NCBI GenBank assembly: GCA_001970955.1
Contig: MPUH01000711.1
Location: 1 to 38,876 of the forward strand
Source: Stentor coeruleus
Taxonomy: Eukaryota; Ciliophora; Heterotrichea; Heterotrichida; Stentoridae
DNA length: 38,876 bases
Reading direction: 5' to 3'
In this document: in pieces, positions 19,725-29,436 of the stretch
Numbering within the stretch: position 1 is the first letter of the stretch
Layout: the number at the start of each line of letters is the position of its first letter
Notes under the pieces: model-generated
Told to the model about the DNA's origin: nothing
Database searches by the model: none
What the model saw: the letters and a program-made list of their open reading frames with translations, nothing else
Made by a program: the position numbers and the translations under genes

Positions 19725-21086
19725 CTATTTACCCTTTCTTTTATCTGATAAAGATGTATTCCTATCACGTAATGGAGTCTTCTGCGACTTAAGCACATGC
19801 GACAAAGCTGGCGAATGCAAAACCCTAATCGGACTTTTAGTTTTTTCCTGATCCTTAGAATCAAATGACTTATTCTCCGTTTTCTTCTCAGGAATATTTT
19901 TCCTCACAGCTGGTACATTAAGCACAGAACTATTCAAATAATCTGTCAAAGGTAATGGTCCATTTTTATCTTTAACCACAATAAAACATTCATGATGTAA
20001 AGATAAATTAATACATATCCCATTATGTTCATATCCCAAATCAGTCTTAACAACACTTCCTTCCATATCCAAATTTTTTAATGTTGTTTCAAGTACAGCA
20101 TCTAAATCTTTATTTTTATTCAGTTCTATTATAAGTTTAGCATAATTTTCTTTTTCAACTTCTAATTGTTCAGAAAGTCTTGAGTTAATCATTTCTTCCT
20201 GGGTTATTTTTGCTGATATTTTATCAGAGTTTTCTTTTTCTTTTAAATAAACTTCATAATTTTGTGATGATGTCATCCTTTCAGTAACTAATTCTTCATG
20301 AACTTCTTCAAGTTTCTTGACTAGTTCTTCCTTTTCACTTTTGACCTTATCAACATTTTCTATGATTTTTTTATGGTCATCAAGCAAGGAGTCTCTTTTG
20401 TTTATAATTTCTTGTTTCTGGTCTAAAAGGTTTTCAAGTTCTTTTTCCAGTTTAGTTAATAAGCTTCTATTCTGTTCACTTATTTGTATCTGTTCCTTAA
20501 GCTCTTGGTTTTCTATGTTAAAATTTATGATTTTCTGTTTCTCAGTTTCAATTGAAGTCTCAAGTTCAGATATTTTTCCCAACAATTCATCGACTACAAT
20601 TTGAGCTTTATTCCAATCACTAGCTTCAGTTTCTCTCCATTGTTTACCAATACTATCAATTTGAAGGATTATTTCTAATAATGGTTTTTGTGCTTGAACT
20701 TCACATTTACATCTAGATTCTAATATATTTTCACAATTATTCACAGCTTTGACCATACTGATTTCTTCTTCAAGTCGCTTTTTTTCTTCAGCTAGTCTTT
20801 TATATGAACTTTCAATTACTGCTAATTCCCCTGAGTATTGCTTAACTTCTTGTTCTTTTTTATCTAAAAGTGTATGTAAAGACACTTCACGAGTATGAAA
20901 TGATGATACTGATTCATTGTATAAAGATTTGAATTTTTTTATTTCTTCAACTAGACGAGAGTTTGTTTGGAATTGAGATTCGTATAAGGATGTGATAGAT
21001 TCAATGTCTTGGATTAGATTTTTGTTGGTTTGGCTTAAAGATTTTATTGAGTCTTTGGTTGGACTTTGCGTGATTTCTTCGGACAT
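19725..21086 (-). CDS. Long coiled-coil protein, 453 aa
   Basis: The start was placed at 21086 (MSEEITQSPTKDSIK). The frame stays open upstream to 21446, but that part translates into low-complexity Ser/Pro/Phe/Leu sequence from the C-rich 5' flank and does not resemble protein. From about residue 15 to 330 the sequence is Glu/Lys/Leu-rich heptads, i.e. coiled coil. A small Cys-containing stretch (SRCKCEVQAQ) lies near residue 130. Residues about 335-385 look globular (DLGYEHNGICINLSLHH), and the tail is basic and Ser-rich (SPIRVLHSPALSHVL). No family is identified. A centrosomal, cortical or kinetochore-type scaffold would be typical. Divergent from PEX5. Confidence 0.8.
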   Translation of the reverse strand: MSEEITQSPTKDSIKSLSQTNKNLIQDIESITSLYESQFQTNSRLVEEIKKFKSLYNESVSSFHTREVSLHTLLDKKEQEVKQYSGELAVIESSYKRLAEEKKRLEEEISMVKAVNNCENILESRCKCEVQAQKPLLEIILQIDSIGKQWRETEASDWNKAQIVVDELLGKISELETSIETEKQKIINFNIENQELKEQIQISEQNRSLLTKLEKELENLLDQKQEIINKRDSLLDDHKKIIENVDKVKSEKEELVKKLEEVHEELVTERMTSSQNYEVYLKEKENSDKISAKITQEEMINSRLSEQLEVEKENYAKLIIELNKNKDLDAVLETTLKNLDMEGSVVKTDLGYEHNGICINLSLHHECFIVVKDKNGPLPLTDYLNSSVLNVPAVRKNIPEKKTENKSFDSKDQEKTKSPIRVLHSPALSHVLKSQKTPLRDRNTSLSDKRKGK

Positions 21087-21690
21087 TTGAATTTTATAAC
21101 GATATGAAAAATGTCGGAGAAGATTATAGGATGAGAAAGAATGATGTAAAGAGGTTTGTGAAAGAATGATTGAAATAAGATTAGGGAGGAAAGGGGAGGA
21201 TAGAGAGAAGGGAGGATTTTTTGGATAAGGAAAAAGGTGGCTTTGGGAATTGCAGATTTTGAATATGAATTTGTGGGAAATGATGAAGAGTTTAGGTTGT
21301 ATGTTGTTGTACTGGTTGGATTTAGGATAAGAAATGATTTTTGGGGTTAAGAAAGGATGTGTGAGGATGGGGTTATATAAGATAGTGAATAAAAAAAATC
21401 TTATAGAAATCACTGCATTTTTATAATCACTATGAGAAAACCACATTTTAAGTTTTATGTGTTTAACTAATACTTTGTAAAAAAAAAACTAAAATACCCA
21501 CCTCTTCACCATATAAAAATCCCACAAAATCCTCCAAATCTGCATCCTCTCAAACAAAAATCTCATAATCAATCTAAACCACCAAAAACCCACAATCAAA
21601 AAAATCCTATAAAATCTCTAAAATCCTCTCAACCCTAACAACTCTTATATGCCAAATAAAAATACCCTACATACAAAAAGAATAATAAAT
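21087..21690. other. Divergent promoter region with extreme skew switch
   Basis: Lies between the coiled-coil gene (minus) and PEX5 (plus). 21121-21180 has 17 G and no C; 21541-21600 has 1 G and 19 C. The switch falls near 21430-21480. Long frames that stay open through this stretch reflect the composition, not genes. Confidence 0.6.
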
Positions 21691-22899
21691 ATGGACTCAA
21701 AGCCAGACTTCGAAAGGCACTTTGAAGAGTTGATAAGCTCCATAATGCAGGGTCCATCAGAGTTACCACAAACAGATTTAGAAAATCACTTACAAGATGC
21801 CTGGGAGTCAGCTGAAGCAGAGCAACATTGGGACCATTTTGATGAAGCATGGGAAGAAAGTGCTCCTCCACCTCCTTCAGATCAAATCAAAGGACAAAAA
21901 TCAATGCCTCTAACCGAATTCTGTAATATGTGGCAAACTATGTGGCCAATGGAAGAACTCCAACAAGGTGACTATATTTTTGAGCCAAATAATCCATTTA
22001 TAAACAACCCGAATTCTCAACTCATAGCTCAAGAAAGTTTAGCTCATGGGGAAATCAATCAAAGCATCCTTGCTTTAGAATCAGTTGTCATAAACAATCC
22101 AGATTTACCTGAAATCTGGGTACTTTTAGGCAAACTTAATGCAGAAAGTGATGAAGATAGTCGAGCAGTAGCAGCATTAACTCATGCTTACAACCTAGAC
22201 TCTTATAATCTAGAAGCTATTCTAACATTAGGGATTAGTTTGATAAACGGAAAACAAGAGCAAAATGCAATGGAAATGCTTATAAAATGGATTGAACATA
22301 ACCCAAATTATAACCATTTGTCAAGCTCAAGTACAGAAATTTATGATAAAGTCCTTGATTTGTATACTCAAGCTAGTATCTTACATCCAGAAGATCATAG
22401 TTTATTCCAAGTTATAGGTTCATTATATTTTATGAGTAAAGATTATGACCTTGCTGTATCAGCTTTTACAAATGCTGTTGATAAAGATCATGAAAATTAT
22501 TATTGTTGGAATCGACTTGGTGCTGCACTTGCTCATTCAGGGGATAATCAAAATGCTATACATGCATATCAGCGAGCTTTAGAAATCAGACCACAATATG
22601 TTAGGGCATGGGCAAATTTAGGTATAGCTCATGCTAATATAGGGAATATGGTTGAAGCTATTCGTTATTATCTTTGTGCATTATCTTTTAATAACAAAGC
22701 TTCACATATATGGAATTATTTATTTACAAGTTTTGCTTGTTTGAGTATTTTTTATATAGGGAGATTTGATTTATTAGAAAAACTTAAAGCTTTTGATCCA
22801 CAAGCTTTTGAAGACGAATTCCAGTATATGGCTCTTAGAAATTTCCCTATACAACAAAGCAATGAATGGGCGAATGAGTTTTTATTTGAAAACAATTAA
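21691..22899 (+). CDS. PEX5: Peroxisomal targeting signal 1 receptor PEX5, 402 aa
   Basis: PEX5 binds the C-terminal SKL-type signal of peroxisomal enzymes in the cytosol, docks at PEX13/PEX14 and is recycled. The Trp-rich N-terminal region (W52, W61, W68, W95, W99, counting from the upstream Met) leads into the signature YIFEPNNPF, then TPRs to the end. The repeat GAALAHSGDNQNAIHAYQRA followed by VRAWANLGIAHANIG matches the PTS1-binding TPR6-7 of PEX5 closely. The start was set at 21691 (MDSKPDFE, context AATAAATATGG); an ATG at 21649 would add 14 residues. It is short for the family (human 639). No Cys occurs in the first 90 residues, so the usual N-terminal ubiquitin-acceptor Cys is missing, and no strict WxxxF/Y motif is seen. 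Confidence 0.92.
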   Translation: MDSKPDFERHFEELISSIMQGPSELPQTDLENHLQDAWESAEAEQHWDHFDEAWEESAPPPPSDQIKGQKSMPLTEFCNMWQTMWPMEELQQGDYIFEPNNPFINNPNSQLIAQESLAHGEINQSILALESVVINNPDLPEIWVLLGKLNAESDEDSRAVAALTHAYNLDSYNLEAILTLGISLINGKQEQNAMEMLIKWIEHNPNYNHLSSSSTEIYDKVLDLYTQASILHPEDHSLFQVIGSLYFMSKDYDLAVSAFTNAVDKDHENYYCWNRLGAALAHSGDNQNAIHAYQRALEIRPQYVRAWANLGIAHANIGNMVEAIRYYLCALSFNNKASHIWNYLFTSFACLSIFYIGRFDLLEKLKAFDPQAFEDEFQYMALRNFPIQQSNEWANEFLFENN

Positions 22900-22921
22900 G
22901 TGCTTTATATATAAAAAAAAA

Positions 22922-23986
22922 TTAGAAAACAAGGCATTTATTTTTACTTTTTTCATCAGTTAAAGGGATTTGCACTTGGACTGTTGTGGGCTGGATTGAG
23001 ACTATATGGCTTTCGTTTAAAGCTTGACGACTTTCTTCTAGGGTGTTGTTTTTTCTTAAATCGTCTATGATTTTGCTTCGAAGTTGTTTATGGGTGCTGT
23101 AGTTTTGTATAGTCCAGTCGTAAATGAAGTCATGGTTGAAATTTTCTTTGTTCATAGCGTCTCGAAATAAGGATTTTAAATAGACATAGTCAGGTTTTTC
23201 TTCAAATTTCAAAGATCGGCAATAGGAAAAGTACATAAGAAGCTCTTGAGGTAAGTCTTGATAAGTATGGTCAATGATAGAATTTTTCTTTTTGTCAAGA
23301 ATTTTCGAGTATTTCTCTTGTTTGGTTTGAGCTGTGATTCCTTGCCAGGGTAAACCCCCAAGTAATAAATAAGCTACAACATAAAACAAAGATTCTATAT
23401 CATCTCTACGACTTTGTTCATATCCCATATGTGTGCTTATTGATGCATATCTTGCTGTTCCTGTCAAACTTTTTCCTTCTTTAAATGGAATATGGGCGAA
23501 ATTCTTAGAGTCTCTAAATTTTTTAGCAAGGCCGAAATCAATCATAAAAATTGTATTACTTTTATTCCCAAGGCCTATAAGAAAATTATCAGGCTTAATA
23601 TCTCGGTGTATAAAATTTTTACTATGCATAAATTCGATACGGCTAAGAATCTGATCAGCTATCATCAACACTGTTTTTAAAGAGAATTTACGGTTGCAGT
23701 AAAGAAATAAATCTTCAAGTGATGGGCCAAGAAGTTCCATTATAAGAACATTGTAGATTCCTTCATTGCCAAACCAGATCATTGATGGAACTCCTTCACC
23801 TTCTTGGAGCAATTTGAGGATTTTTGATTCGTAGTTTAACTGTGGATGGCGACATGAAATGTTTTCTAGTTTTACTGCAACTTCTTCGTTGCTTTGAATG
23901 TTTATACCTAAAAATATCTCCCCGAAAGAACCTGAGCCGATTTTTTTGCCTAAGCGAAATTTGTTCCCTACACGAATTTCAAGCAT
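22922..23986 (-). CDS. Casein kinase 1 family protein kinase with CaaX tail, 354 aa
   Basis: Complete CK1 catalytic domain: Gly loop GSGSFG (17-22), Lys39, catalytic HRDIKPDN (Asp129, Lys131), DFG (150-152) and the CK1-specific [15 protein letters not shown] in place of the APE motif. CK1 enzymes phosphorylate acidic or primed Ser/Thr sites in cytosol and at membranes. The tail after about residue 300 is short and ends KNKCLVF: Cys351 is a CaaX box (final Phe usually allows geranylgeranylation or farnesylation). Animal CK1-gamma and yeast Yck kinases reach membranes by C-terminal palmitoylation or prenylation; a comparable role is inferred. The 3' end is 22 bp from the PEX5 stop in convergent orientation, so the two 3' UTRs must be tiny or overlap. 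Confidence 0.95.
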   Translation of the reverse strand: MLEIRVGNKFRLGKKIGSGSFGEIFLGINIQSNEEVAVKLENISCRHPQLNYESKILKLLQEGEGVPSMIWFGNEGIYNVLIMELLGPSLEDLFLYCNRKFSLKTVLMIADQILSRIEFMHSKNFIHRDIKPDNFLIGLGNKSNTIFMIDFGLAKKFRDSKNFAHIPFKEGKSLTGTARYASISTHMGYEQSRRDDIESLFYVVAYLLLGGLPWQGITAQTKQEKYSKILDKKKNSIIDHTYQDLPQELLMYFSYCRSLKFEEKPDYVYLKSLFRDAMNKENFNHDFIYDWTIQNYSTHKQLRSKIIDDLRKNNTLEESRQALNESHIVSIQPTTVQVQIPLTDEKSKNKCLVF

Positions 23987-24518
23987 TTTTAATCAATATT
24001 ATAAAGGAAGTGGAATGATTTAATAGTTAATTTCGATAGATGATTGGATTTAGGTTATTTTTTGAGCATATGAAATTTTAATTCAGTTTTCCTATATTTT
24101 TAACTTTAATCCACTAATCACTTTATGTTTGAAATAAATCCTCATAAACATTTTCTATCGTTTACTATCAATTTCCCTATTAATACAACAACTTTTTAAA
24201 ACCATTTATCAATTCTCCATCAGCCCCACAATCTCACCTTAAGCCTTAAATTTAAATCTTAAAACTCACAACCTTCTTCCTCATCATTTTTAACCTTCCA
24301 TCATTTAAACTCAAAAGCTTTTCAAATCTTTAACGCATAAATTCAAAAATCACCAAAGTTTTTTCCAATCATAAAAAAACCTTTAAAAAAAATCCTAACC
24401 TCTTCATATAATCTCTTTATAACCATATCAAGCCATAAAAACTCATCTCATCAATCATCATATCTTTTTTTTTAAATTCTATACCTTTAAAGATAATTTG
24501 ATTATAAACCATTAAAAA
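23987..24518. other. Divergent intergenic region
   Basis: Lies between the CK1 gene (minus) and the 24519 coiled-coil gene (plus). A short G-over-C part to about 24060 is followed by C-over-G from about 24100 to 24500. No other gene is seen. Confidence 0.5.
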
Positions 24519-26378
24519 ATGAGTAATCTAGCTAAATCCTCTTCAACATCAAGCCTTTCAAAACCAGCAACCCCAAAATCTAAACCATCTTCACCAAGGC
24601 CAAGGTCTCGTAGTAAAACCCGTGAAGATAATGGTTTTTTCCTTTGGATTCCAGAAATCATGGACGATATAGAAAATCAAATGCAGTCTAAAAAACGTAC
24701 CCTTGAACTTTTAAATGAACAAACTGGCTCTATAGATAAAGAAATGCAAGAGCAGCTTTTAGCACGTGATAAACATATAAGTACATTAAATAAAACAATC
24801 CTTGAACTTAAAACAATAATCCGTGAACGTGAAGACTCTAAAAAAGAACGTAATTGGGCTAAAGAGTTTTCTGAACTTGAAAAAGAATTCCAAGACCTCA
24901 AACAATCAAAAAAAAACGATGAAGGCCTTGTTAAAGATCTTGAAAACGAAATCGATAATATGGGAAGACAATTTGATGAAGAAAAAGATGATTTAATCGC
25001 AATGCAAGAAACTTTAAAAGNTGATGAAGAAAAAGATGATTTAATCGCAATGCAAGAAACTTTAAAAGAAGAAAGTTTAGAATTAAAGACAATGTTGGAT
25101 TCTAAAGAAAAAGAAATAGAAGATGTTTATGCTGATATGAATCAAATTAATGTTATTGTTGAGACTATGACTAAACTAAATAATGAATTACATGCAAAAC
25201 TTGAAGCTAAAAATGGAGAAATGGAGAAACTTAATATAAATTCACATGAGAATTTACTTAAAGCTAAACAAGCTGAAGAACTTGAAAGAAGATTAAATGA
25301 TTATATACAAGAAAGATTATCTATGGAAAAGAGACTTAGTAGTTTATTACCTCAAATAGAAAATGTATCTAGAGTTAGTTCAATATTAGATTGGGCTGAA
25401 AAGAATTTGGAGATTATTGAAGAAGGGATTAAAAAACAGTTTGAAAATTTAAGTAATGTTAACCCTGAACATATTGAAAAAGCTTTGATTGATGTGAATT
25501 TCTTTTTCCAAGAATTAGCCAATTCAGTAACGACGATTAAACATAATTTACAGAAGAATAAACCTAAACCCATTGATGGGATACCAACTGAAAGTGCTGT
25601 GAGGCAACAATTGAAAGAGATGGAGGTTGAAATGGAGAAAAATCAAAGTTATGTTAAAGGGTTTAAAGATAGAGAGGCAGCACTACAGGAGGAGATTAGG
25701 AATATTACGTCGATGATGGAAAAACATAGTATTGAATATAAGAATGATATTTTACTTATGTCCAAACAGTCTGATACTTTCAAAGACCAAACAGAAAAAA
25801 TGAAAGACCGAGTAGAGTTTTTAAGAAAAGAAAATGAAAAACTCACAACTGAAATATCCCAAGCAAAACTTAAAATCAATCATATAACAGGAAAATTCGA
25901 ACAACTAAACAAAAGGAAAAAAGACTTCCAAGAAAACGAAGCTGAACTTAAAAAACAAGTCTCAGAACTCAAAGAAAAACTTTCAACACTTATCGACACT
26001 AAAAAAAGTTCAGCAAGGGTTAACAATTCAAGTGAATTAAAGCTTAAAAAAGTTGTAACACAAGCTCAAATCCTTAGAGATGAAGTGTTTAGAAAGGATT
26101 CTGAATTAGTAAAAGCAGCAAGGGAAAGGATGAAACTTGAGCAGGAAATCGATAACCAGAAGAATAATAATAATAAGCTTCATGGGAAAATGAAGACTAT
26201 AGAAGCGGAACTTATTGAGAAAATCTCAACTGAATTAGAAGAAAAAGATAGGCAAATTGAAATACTTAAAGAAATGCTTAGAAGTGCACATTCAGAGATA
26301 AAATTAAAGGATTCGAAAATTACTACACTTAGTAAAGGGGGAGATGTTGGAGGGATGAAAAGTCCAAGAAGAGGATAA
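24519..26378 (+). CDS. Long coiled-coil protein, 619 aa as assembled (about 603 real)
   Basis: A Ser/Pro/Lys-rich head (SKPATPKSKPSSPRPRSRSK), then a short hydrophobic piece (NGFFLWIPEIMDDIE), then almost continuous coiled coil to near the end, closing with a basic GGMKSPRRG tail. No named family is recognised. SAS-6/CCDC/golgin-like scaffolds have this layout, but no motif settles it. An assembly join at 25021 duplicates 47 bp in frame (47 + N = 48 bases = 16 codons), so the listed length includes an artefact of 16 residues. Without it the frame is unchanged. The head looks disordered and phosphorylatable. Confidence 0.85.
   Translation: MSNLAKSSSTSSLSKPATPKSKPSSPRPRSRSKTREDNGFFLWIPEIMDDIENQMQSKKRTLELLNEQTGSIDKEMQEQLLARDKHISTLNKTILELKTIIREREDSKKERNWAKEFSELEKEFQDLKQSKKNDEGLVKDLENEIDNMGRQFDEEKDDLIAMQETLKXDEEKDDLIAMQETLKEESLELKTMLDSKEKEIEDVYADMNQINVIVETMTKLNNELHAKLEAKNGEMEKLNINSHENLLKAKQAEELERRLNDYIQERLSMEKRLSSLLPQIENVSRVSSILDWAEKNLEIIEEGIKKQFENLSNVNPEHIEKALIDVNFFFQELANSVTTIKHNLQKNKPKPIDGIPTESAVRQQLKEMEVEMEKNQSYVKGFKDREAALQEEIRNITSMMEKHSIEYKNDILLMSKQSDTFKDQTEKMKDRVEFLRKENEKLTTEISQAKLKINHITGKFEQLNKRKKDFQENEAELKKQVSELKEKLSTLIDTKKSSARVNNSSELKLKKVVTQAQILRDEVFRKDSELVKAARERMKLEQEIDNQKNNNNKLHGKMKTIEAELIEKISTELEEKDRQIEILKEMLRSAHSEIKLKDSKITTLSKGGDVGGMKSPRRG
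24974..25068. other. Assembly join: N at 25021 flanked by a 47-bp exact duplicate
   Basis: 24974-25020 recurs exactly at 25022-25068 around a single N, inside the coiled-coil gene. The extra 48 bases keep the frame, so the error does not show up as a broken gene but adds 16 residues. Confidence 0.9.
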
Positions 26379-26570
26379 TTAAGTTTGATAGGTCGTAAGT
26401 ATTTTTTATTAAAGAAAGATTTTTTTATATTGATTATTTTTATATAATCTTAAGAAATTTATTGCATTTAGATATAAACATCTTATGCTTTTTACGTTAA
26501 AAATATCATTGAAAAACATGATAATTTTCTAAGTAAATTTTTTTTTTCTAATGAAAATCTAGTTAAGATA

Positions 26571-26954
26571 TTAAACCTCATCATCAAATTCATCATCATT
26601 ACCTGCAAAGTCTCTGTCTCCATAAATTGCTTTACTCGTCCACCTAACATCTTCAATAAATGAATTCCAACATGCAGTAGTATAATCAAACTCTATAAAT
26701 GACTCATCAAGATATGTCACTTTGCAGTAGTTTTTCTTCGTCAGATCACGTTCTTCAATTATTTGTGCGCTCCAGGTATAGACTTCTTGAATTTTTTTCT
26801 TGTCGTATTTCTTAGCAATTTCGCAAAATCTCTTAAAAAAATGCTCAGCGTCTTTAGAAATATGAGGATTATAAACAATCTGTGCCCCTGTAACATATCT
26901 AAAAAGTGGATTCCTCAAAGACCCAACTAGTAATTTTGACCTCTTCACAGACAT
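26571..26954 (-). CDS. Small protein, possibly mitochondrial ribosomal mL53/thioredoxin-like, 127 aa
   Basis: The start was set at 26954 (MSVKRSKLLVG) because the upstream sequence is TATATAAAA next to the ATG; an ATG at 26972 would add six residues. The pattern GAQIVYNPHISKDAEHFF, then IEERDLTKKNYCKVTYLDESFIEFD, resembles the small L51/S25/CI-B8-type domain of mL53 and related mitochondrial proteins, where a basic strand with a Pro/Asn turn is followed by helices and a V-x-Y strand. The resemblance is weak. The N-terminus is basic, as for a mitochondrial import signal, and the C-terminus is acidic (GNDDEFDDEV). Otherwise it would be an unknown conserved protein. Confidence 0.62.
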   Translation of the reverse strand: MSVKRSKLLVGSLRNPLFRYVTGAQIVYNPHISKDAEHFFKRFCEIAKKYDKKKIQEVYTWSAQIIEERDLTKKNYCKVTYLDESFIEFDYTTACWNSFIEDVRWTSKAIYGDRDFAGNDDEFDDEV

Positions 26955-27075
26955 TTTTATATACAACTTCATTACCTAAACTTAAAATCATCATAAAAAT
27001 ATTTGCATATAAAAAAAAAAATCAGGTTTTCGCTATTAAAATTTAACTCAAAACTCATGATTTTACTTTAGATAT

Positions 27076-27510
27076 TCAAAACAACCCGCAGTCATGAACA
27101 CATGCGCATTTGCTATCAGTAAAACTTTCTTCTGTTGGTATTGTGGATTTTTGTTCATACCTCAATAATAATTGTTTAAGCTCCTGATTTCTTGCTTCTT
27201 TTCCTTTAAGAATCTCTAGATTTTGTGATATTTTCAAATTTATATCATGAATTTTTGTCTGTAAAGTAGACAATTCTTGTACTATAGGGACACTTTTTGA
27301 TGATAATTCCTGAATTGGTGATGGGGAAGGGTCACATGATTTTTTACGTTCTTCTTTAGAAGTATCACTAAAACTAAACTGAAAACCTTCAGAATTCAAA
27401 GCATCAGTATGAGCAGATCTTGGTGTAGAAAGTAATGGAGGGTTAGAGTTCATATAATTATCAATAGTATTTCGTGTATAGTTAGGAGTAGTTCTGTTTG
27501 TACTATCCAT
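27076..27510 (-). CDS. Small coiled-coil protein with CaaX tail (CGLF), 144 aa
   Basis: Asn/Thr/Ser-rich disordered N-terminal half, then a short coiled coil (about residues 80-118, LSTLQTKIHDINLKISQNLEIL and following). It ends SKCACVHDCGLF. Cys141-Gly-Leu-Phe is a CaaX box, with Cys135 and Cys137 just upstream as possible palmitoylation sites. No known domain. A membrane-tethered coiled-coil adaptor is inferred. It lies between the small mL53-like gene and the TTLL gene on the same strand, only 57 bp from the TTLL stop. Confidence 0.72.
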   Translation of the reverse strand: MDSTNRTTPNYTRNTIDNYMNSNPPLLSTPRSAHTDALNSEGFQFSFSDTSKEERKKSCDPSPSPIQELSSKSVPIVQELSTLQTKIHDINLKISQNLEILKGKEARNQELKQLLLRYEQKSTIPTEESFTDSKCACVHDCGLF

Positions 27511-27567
27511 TGTTTTTTTTTATAATTATTAACTACATGTTTATAATTAGTCAGTATAAACACACAC

Positions 27568-29436
27568 TTAATTAGCACTTAAAGAACTATACACAAGCAT
27601 GTATTTATTTGTCAGGTTTGAATTTTTCACCCACATCTTGAATTTTTTATGGCCTTCAGGAGGGGGGAACATTGGATCAAGGGCGATTCTAAAGCTATTT
27701 TCTAGCATATCAGGAATAATCTTGCTCAAATATGAGCAACTAAGTTCCAAACACGGGTTCGTGTTAATCTCAATAAGCCAGACTTTATATTCAGAATCAA
27801 CCATAAAATCATAACCTAATACCTCAAAAGCATTCATTTTACATTCTTCATTAATAATATCTTTAGCACAAGCAATACTTTCTTTAACAATATCAACAAT
27901 CTGTGGGAAAATATCTATAAAAAAATCAACATTACTCCCATTACTATGTAAAAATTTCTGAAAATCATAATAAGAAAGTTTATTCCCAGATTCAAATTTC
28001 CCATAATCTTCATGGTTTTTTTGTATAGCATCATTAGTCAAATGTATGAATTTATCATTAGTGTTTTTTATATTAAATTCTTTACAAGATGTTCTTAAAT
28101 AGCCATCTTTGAAAAAATATCCTTGAAGTTGATTAGCAAAAGATGTAATTAAAGCATAACAACGGATATCGAATTTTCTTTTGTTTATAAGTAAAGGATT
28201 TTGAATATATTTTTGGATTATATAAGTTCGGTTTTCTTGATGTTTGTTGATAATTTCTTTGATTTGGTCTAAGGAACTACTAACTTTTATCCCTTTACCT
28301 CGATTTGTCGCTTCACCAGGTTTTATTATCCATGTTGATCCTTCAGTAAATTGTTGGGTAAAAGTTTGAAATTGAAGGTCGCTTGTACCGGTTTCGATAT
28401 GAAAGGTTAGAGGGACTTTTGAGAAAATATTTAGACCTACAGTGTCGTAGTAGGCTTTGAGGTTTTTAAACATCCCTTTTTTGTTGCAAATACAACTGTT
28501 GTTAGGGAGACGATTATGAGATTTTAGGGTTTCAGGTACAAGAAAATATCCTTTAGTCAAATTCAAATAACTATAAGACTCAGAAATAAGTTTAAACCCA
28601 AAATTTTCCTGATTCTCATTCAATATTGCTTTAGGTATTTTCGAATCAAAAACCACTGGATTTAAATCTTTTTCTAATCTACTCTCAAACTTTGGTATCA
28701 AATCCAACACCTGTTTATTTTTCAGTTGTGTCCATACAAAATTAGCATCTTCTACATTATCAGTACGTGTCCACCAAAATCTTGATTTCAATATATGATT
28801 CACCAAAGATCCATTATTTCCTTTACCTACATAATATTTAAATTGTCCATGATGAGGATATATTTCAAAGCCATTACTAGCTTTTATAATACCAATCCAA
28901 TTCCAATACATAATTTCTTTTACTGATGATTCATTATGTGGAGTTGATTTATTAAGCTTTTTAACTAAAGGTATTCTTGGTTTATTTATATTAAGTAGTT
29001 CTGGTTTAGGAAGATTAAGGATTTCAGGTTTCTTTAAAACTTTTCTATGTGTTGGAGATTGTATACCTTCTATTGTAAAATCATGAAGAAAATCAGGTGA
29101 AGGATCTTGTTTTGGGCTTAATTGGACACTATTTCTTAGGTTTCTTGATGTTGTTGTTATTCGTGAATTGGTAATTTTTATATAATTTGTTGTGAAAAGA
29201 TGATCTTCGAAAAGATTTGTTGGGAGGATTATTGTGTTTGGAGGCTCTTTGAATAATATGAATTCTGGGTTTGTTAAAGGAGTTTGGCGTTTTGAATGAT
29301 GGGGTTTTTGTGAAGAAGGCTTTAGTTTGAGAAATGATTCTTTTTTGTTTACTTTAGGCAAACGGGTACGGTCAGTGTTTGAGTTTTTTTCTATGTTGAT
29401 TTTAACACCTGTGGTAACGAGGCCTAATGAATCCAT
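27568..29436 (-). CDS. Tubulin-tyrosine-ligase-like (TTLL) enzyme, 622 aa
   Basis: An ATP-grasp enzyme that adds amino acids (Tyr, Glu or Gly) to tubulin tails, acting on ciliary and cortical microtubules. The N-terminal ~190 residues are basic and probably disordered. The TTL domain follows: the ATP-lid motif WIIKPGEATNRGKGI near residue 370, RKFDIRCYALI near 417, HLTNDAIQKNHEDYG, YDFMVDSEYKVWLIEINTNP near 545-555 (the metal-binding E-x-N-x-NP). All the usual catalytic motifs are present. Which amino acid it adds cannot be told by eye; the wording at the lid fits the ciliate-expanded glycylase/glutamylase groups better than plain TTL. Confidence 0.92.
   Translation of the reverse strand: MDSLGLVTTGVKINIEKNSNTDRTRLPKVNKKESFLKLKPSSQKPHHSKRQTPLTNPEFILFKEPPNTIILPTNLFEDHLFTTNYIKITNSRITTTSRNLRNSVQLSPKQDPSPDFLHDFTIEGIQSPTHRKVLKKPEILNLPKPELLNINKPRIPLVKKLNKSTPHNESSVKEIMYWNWIGIIKASNGFEIYPHHGQFKYYVGKGNNGSLVNHILKSRFWWTRTDNVEDANFVWTQLKNKQVLDLIPKFESRLEKDLNPVVFDSKIPKAILNENQENFGFKLISESYSYLNLTKGYFLVPETLKSHNRLPNNSCICNKKGMFKNLKAYYDTVGLNIFSKVPLTFHIETGTSDLQFQTFTQQFTEGSTWIIKPGEATNRGKGIKVSSSLDQIKEIINKHQENRTYIIQKYIQNPLLINKRKFDIRCYALITSFANQLQGYFFKDGYLRTSCKEFNIKNTNDKFIHLTNDAIQKNHEDYGKFESGNKLSYYDFQKFLHSNGSNVDFFIDIFPQIVDIVKESIACAKDIINEECKMNAFEVLGYDFMVDSEYKVWLIEINTNPCLELSCSYLSKIIPDMLENSFRIALDPMFPPPEGHKKFKMWVKNSNLTNKYMLVYSSLSAN

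Noticed and set aside
21087..21446. N-terminal extension of the coiled-coil gene at 19725
   Set aside because: Open frame continues, but it is low-complexity translation of the C-rich 5' flank; MSEEI at 21086 is the natural start.
24974..25068. Internal protein repeat in the coiled-coil protein
   Set aside because: The repeat is exact at DNA level and has an N at the junction, as at three other sites, so it is an assembly fault.
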